The notes under the pieces: generated by a model
Databases searched by the model: none
Told to the model about the DNA's origin: nothing
The model's input: only the letters and a program-made list of their open reading frames with translations
In this document: piece after piece, positions 61,301 through 64,000 of the stretch
Numbering within the stretch: position 1 is the first letter of the stretch
Layout: each line of letters starts with the position of its first letter
Made by a program: the position numbers and the translations under genes
NCBI GenBank assembly: GCA_003342895.1
Contig: PTFA01000056.1
Coordinates: 62,001-126,000 of the forward strand
Direction of reading: 5' to 3'
Origin: Casuarius casuarius
Lineage: Eukaryota; Chordata; Aves; Casuariiformes; Casuariidae
Length of the DNA: 64,000 nt

Positions 61301-64000
61301 ATGAGGCCTATTAGTTTTCCAGAACTATCCCCAGACAAACTTGATACTCATTTCTCCCAGACTCTATTGCACTATACCTTTCTTCATCTCAATTATTTCA
61401 CAATCATTCTACATGTCAAGAACACAAAGGGTTCATTCTAAATGAAACTGCTGGACAGCAAGAATGAAAACATTAAGAAATTTTTCCTCTCATGCTTTGT
61501 GTAGATGCCAATTTCAGAAGTGGGAACTAAACATTTGTTATTTACTAATCTAGAATAAAATCTCATTTCAAAAATTGATGCTTGCTTTATTTATCATTTA
61601 TCTTCTTGCTTGTACTTAAAGTAAAAATAATAGTAGTTTCATTCCCATACAGCTTCCACAACTCAATTGCTACAATAAAATTCCCCAAGTGATACTAACA
61701 TTACTATAAAATACTGTACTTCCACTGTGCTTAAGTGAAACTATGGAAGCAACAAGCAGTAGTCATAGGCAAGATTCACAAAAGAGGTTAGAAGAATAAT
61801 AGTACAAGGAATCACATTTCACTGCATAAAGCAGTCTGGGGGTAGGAATTTCATGGGTTCTTCATTTATGAAACTCTACTTACCCAGACATTAACAATGC
61901 TCAATAATTTTCTCTCTGATATGGAAATATGCAGGAATCCCCTGTTTCAGAAATTAAGATGTCTGCATTTTTGAGTGCCGGGGTTCTCACTTCAGCCTCC
62001 TTGAACTTTCTTTTGCCCCCATTTTCTACAACCACCTTTGCAGGTGCCATTCAATACTTTCATATCAGATATCAATCCACAAAGCTGAGAAATAATACCA
62101 CTTATAAATTATAAAATGCTAATGAAATAAATATAAAGGCTCTGGAGGGTATACATATAAAGTATACTAGTCAGTAAATATGAAATGGAACCCTTAAGCC
62201 AGGCTCTCAAGTGAGTGCCACATATGAAAGATGAGAAGAAAAAAACCACACATGCATCTGTCTTCGAACTGGCATCCTTTTAAGTGTTTATGTGAAATCC
62301 CTTTCAAATTATGGGTTGTCTTAAGAAGAAGTATAATATTCATATTTTTCTTACTAAAGGAAGTTTTTTTTCCCCATTTATATAAAACCCACACCAAAAT
62401 AAAAGAAAATGATTTATGGGCTTGATGCAGATAAGCCTTACACAAAAAATAAACAAATGCACAAAAGCTGAAAAATGACAGGTCTAGTCTCTAAACTGAA
62501 AAGATATGATAAGTCTAGTAGATACAAAGCTTTCAAAGACATATGGGTTCAAAGGGACACTAACCACTTCAAAAATCATGTACAAAAAAGCAGGTTTCCT
62601 TATTTCAGCAGGAAACTAGGACACGCATGTCTTCAGTCTTCAGCGTTGCCCCCAGCTCATCTAATGAAATTATGTCCATAAGGAAACACATTGAAGAATT
62701 AATAAAGAAAGATAAAAGCCAACAGAAAATTATCACAACAGCAGCAAACCAAGCAGGCAGGAAGAATCTTCTGAAAAAGGATGAGCCCTCTCCCAAATCA
62801 ACACTGACCATTTATAACCCACATGACTATTTGACAGAGATCACACAGTCGCTATACGGAAACCTGTTTTTTGGCTTGGAAACCACAAATTATTAAGTGT
62901 TCTACTACTTTCAGGTACAGCTGTCCAGAAAGATATGCTAAGACAGATAAAAGCCAGTGAATACTACAGAAACAACCAGGGTTGTATCTAAGCTAATTTT
63001 AGTATGAAATCTAAAGCAAGAATTGAAAATACTACACATTATCAATATAGGTTTTTAACACTTTCTTAAAAATATAACTTAGTCACATATACCACCACGT
63101 CCAAAAGTGACACGTTAACCGTATCTTGCCAATTAATGATGGAGAGAAAAAAAGAAATCCACATTTGAGCATTAGTTTAACCAAAAGCCTTTGCTCAACA
63201 GAGATCACATCATTTACATCTATATGGTACAATATGATATTGTGTAGATGTAAATGAGCTGCTTCAACATCTCTAAACCACACAGTATTATACTACACAG
63301 ACAGACTCATAAACCCACACTTTCCTGATGGAGTTCCCTAGTCACTCCTGTCTGTGAACGCCCGTCCCCCCCATATGCCTTTTGAGAAACAACAGAATGC
63401 CATTTTTTTTTTAAACAAAAAAGCATTTCTGAAAAAAACATTTAAAACATTCTCTACTTTAGAGTATAGCCCCAAAATCTCAGTACTGACTTTGAGTTCC
63501 TACATGAAGCAACTGGATTCCAACTAGGGACCTCTATGAAAAAATTATTTTGATTCAGCAAGTTAACTGGAAGTTTTAGAGCTGATGTGGAGAAAACTCA
63601 GCTCCTTTTTTTCTTTCTCACCTAGGTAAAGTGTGTATCAGAAGACAGAGTTATTTCCTTTTGATTTATTCTCTATAAGCCTTGTCTTCACAGTAGCTGT
63701 AATTCTATGTGCAAGGGAAGCATGTAAATATTAATGAAGTCTTGCTGACGCGATCAGAGATCAATGCGCTGCGGCAGATGTCAGTATTCAGTCCAACTCT
63801 ACCTACACTTGATACTTGGAAACCTGACAGCTTGTTAAACAAAATACAAACGAGTATCTAGCGAGTGACCTATGGCTGTTACAGGAGAACACCAGCAATA
63901 TCAGTAAAGGAATACAAACTAAAGGGAACCGAGCACCAAAGCGCATACAATTAAGCTCCTTTTCTACGCGCTACCTCCCTTAAATCCTCCTTAAAAAACA
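58378..64000 (-). other. MTFR1: MTFR1 5' intron, upstream exon(s) outside window
   Basis: No CpG island or convincing first exon is visible up to the right edge, so the promoter probably lies beyond 64000. Poly-T runs occur at about 59031-59044 and 59870-59895, with a short TATTCTTCCCTTA duplication at about 59788-59822. A forward open frame of 89 codons (62627-62896) resembles nothing known. CpGs become slightly more frequent near the right end. Confidence 0.7.

Overview
This is vertebrate nuclear DNA, most likely from a bird. It is AT-rich, its coding sequence is broken into short exons with GT/AG (once GC/AG) borders, and its repeats are sparse. The two dispersed repeats I can recognise both look like avian/reptilian CR1 LINE remnants. 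Nothing here is prokaryotic: there are no operons, Shine-Dalgarno sites, CRISPR arrays or insertion sequences. The species cannot be fixed from sequence alone.

Two protein-coding genes face each other tail to tail. On the + strand, 4026-36875 holds twelve coding exons of PDE7A, a cAMP-specific phosphodiesterase. They give 438 codons plus stop, starting at the RRGAIS motif that corresponds to residue 47 of human PDE7A1. The usual N-terminal exon lies left of the window. All metal-binding residues and the purine-selective glutamine are present, and a constant offset of 46 maps them onto human numbering. On the - strand, 58300 down to 42347 holds seven coding exons of MTFR1 (CHPPR, mitochondrial fission regulator 1), giving 332 codons plus stop. 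Its promoter and most of its 5' leader lie right of the window.

Layout: 1-4025, PDE7A intron 1; 4026-36875, PDE7A exons and introns; 36876 to about 40030, PDE7A 3' UTR with several poly(A) signals and two G-quadruplex-forming tracts; about 40030-40720, gap between the gene ends; about 40720-42346, inferred MTFR1 3' UTR; 42347-58377, MTFR1 exons and introns; 58378-64000, MTFR1 5' intron. The genes have unrelated jobs (cAMP hydrolysis and mitochondrial morphology). The same convergent neighbourhood exists in mammals.

The most interesting unexplained structure is at about 7870-8345, inside PDE7A intron 2. A CpG-island-like patch contains a 94-nt open frame (8045-8138) with a strong Kozak ATG, an in-frame stop just upstream, and a perfect CAG|GTAAGT donor. 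Its phase matches the next PDE7A exon. It looks like an internal promoter and alternative first exon for a PDE7A form lacking the RRGAIS (PKA-binding) segment. Other points of note are a GC-AG intron, a strong-context uORF overlapping the weak MTFR1 start, twin G-quadruplex tracts in the PDE7A 3' UTR, and a 24-bp perfect palindrome between the genes.
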